Shown piece by piece: positions 63,160-64,000 of a stretch of 64,000 nt of DNA. How positions within the stretch are numbered: position 1 is the stretch's first letter; each line of letters begins with the position of its first letter. Source of the stretch: Forficula auricularia. Lineage: Eukaryota; Arthropoda; Insecta; Dermaptera; Forficulidae. Below the pieces are notes generated by a model that had not been told where the DNA came from, did no database searches, and was given only the letters and a program-made list of their open reading frames with translations. Where the stretch lies: NCBI GenBank assembly GCA_024734495.1, contig JALMQS010000153.1, positions 6,845,294 through 6,909,293 on the forward strand. The letters run 5' to 3'. Position numbers and translations under genes: made by a program.

Positions 63160-64000
63160 GCTATTTATTAATTTTATTTTTAATTTCAAATTCTGATAAA
63201 AAGGTCGATTTTTATTTGGATTCAATTAAGGTCCCGAAATAAAAAATTTCTCATTTGGGTTCACGGGTCAAATTTTGAAAAAAATGAAAAAGAGAGACCC
63301 ATTTTCAATTTAAAAAAATTCAAATTCAGGTATGGTAAATGTCTAAATTGTAGATTTATGGTTTTTTAATTTTTTCAATTATTATTATTACAAGCAGCTT
63401 TGTCCCTGACGTCACTTTTAAGCCCTGTCGTAGGTTGTACTTGAATATTACTCGATACAGTCGACAAACTTTTACGCCAATGTTGAATCCATCCAAAAAA
63501 TTTCATTTTCATTATCATGCTTAGAATATCTAAAAAAATGAGTTTTTCACTCTAGATTCCTATTTAGAATCAAAATTCGAGGGGTGAACCGCGACCTAAT
63601 ATCGTGTACCACCTACTGCCACTTCCACTTTCATGTTCCAAGTAGAAGACAATAGATGAAGGGGCATTATCTAATGAATTCCAAAATAATTCAAAGGCGT
63701 GTACACCTAATTCCAATCGCGGTTCTACCCTCGCAAAATTGCAAGCCTATTGAAAGTTCATTTTGGTGTTTTTTAACGTTGACAAATATTTATAGTATTA
63801 AAAATGAGAAATTTTTGATAAAAATCATACTCAAAAATAATTTTTCTAAAACATTTTGAATCAGTTTTTGAATAAATTCAACTACCCGGGCGTTTTATTA
63901 ACAATTTCTATCTATACAATATATACTAAAAATTTCATATCATAAAAAATGTATAACAACTCATTTGTATGCAAATATCTCGTTATCTATTGCTGATAGA
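63160..64000. other. Intergenic, no gene recognised
   Basis: AT-rich to the window end; a 67-codon frame at 63656-63859 has no motif. Confidence 0.4.

Overview
The window looks like a piece of a repeat-rich, AT-rich arthropod genome, most likely an insect. That is inferred from the mobile elements: a Jockey-clade LINE, RTE- and CR1-group LINE fragments, a Penelope-like element with a GIY-YIG endonuclease, hAT and Tc1/mariner-type DNA elements, and Helentron-like non-autonomous elements. I recognise no host protein gene, rRNA or functional tRNA. Nearly everything that can be explained is transposon, transposon remnant, palindrome or tandem repeat. A run of exactly 100 N (29132-29231) is an assembly gap.

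Layout. 0-8.3 kb: dispersed repeats, including a three-level nest at 5.16-5.84 kb and a long palindrome at 7.1-7.9 kb. 8.4-10.3 kb: a repeat family that recurs at 11.7-17.3 kb, and a palindromic Penelope-like remnant. 11.7-17.3 kb: a large inverted-repeat element whose left arm is split by two Helentron-like insertions; one carries a 119-bp minisatellite (12 full units plus a partial one) that ends in a palindrome. 17.4-19.3 kb: a tRNA-derived SINE and a 5'-truncated LINE that share the same 3' end. 21.46-25.6 kb: a fold-back element stuffed with LINE fragments, one of which contains a solo LTR. 28.2-30.6 kb: another Helentron-like copy, then a Penelope palindrome with GIY-YIG coding and hammerhead-like motifs, which interrupts a PHD-finger LINE ORF1. 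33.1-36.1 kb: an RTE copy with an 11-bp target duplication, an RT fragment and another Penelope remnant. 38.2-39.25 kb: a fold-back copy split by a probable 905-bp solo LTR. 40.0-42.3 kb: a complete-ended hAT element with 8-bp target duplication and a damaged ZBED-like transposase. 42.7-48.85 kb: decayed PHD-finger/endonuclease LINE pieces, with a 181-bp tandem repeat between them. 50.1-51.5 kb: three consecutive long palindromes. 51.66-55.96 kb: an apparently intact Jockey-clade LINE with two open ORFs, poly(A) and 8-bp target duplication; it is the only element here that looks capable of autonomous activity. 57.7-62.9 kb: direct repeats around a tRNA-like sequence, a mariner-type MITE, a small hAT remnant, and further copies of families seen earlier.

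The window works as a stratigraphic record. Repeated families give paralogous empty sites inside the same 64 kb, so many insertion boundaries and target duplications can be read directly. The most unusual items are the Helentron-like family with its optional minisatellite/palindrome core, the several hammerhead-ribozyme-like motifs in Penelope-type contexts, and the SINE-LINE pair sharing a tail.
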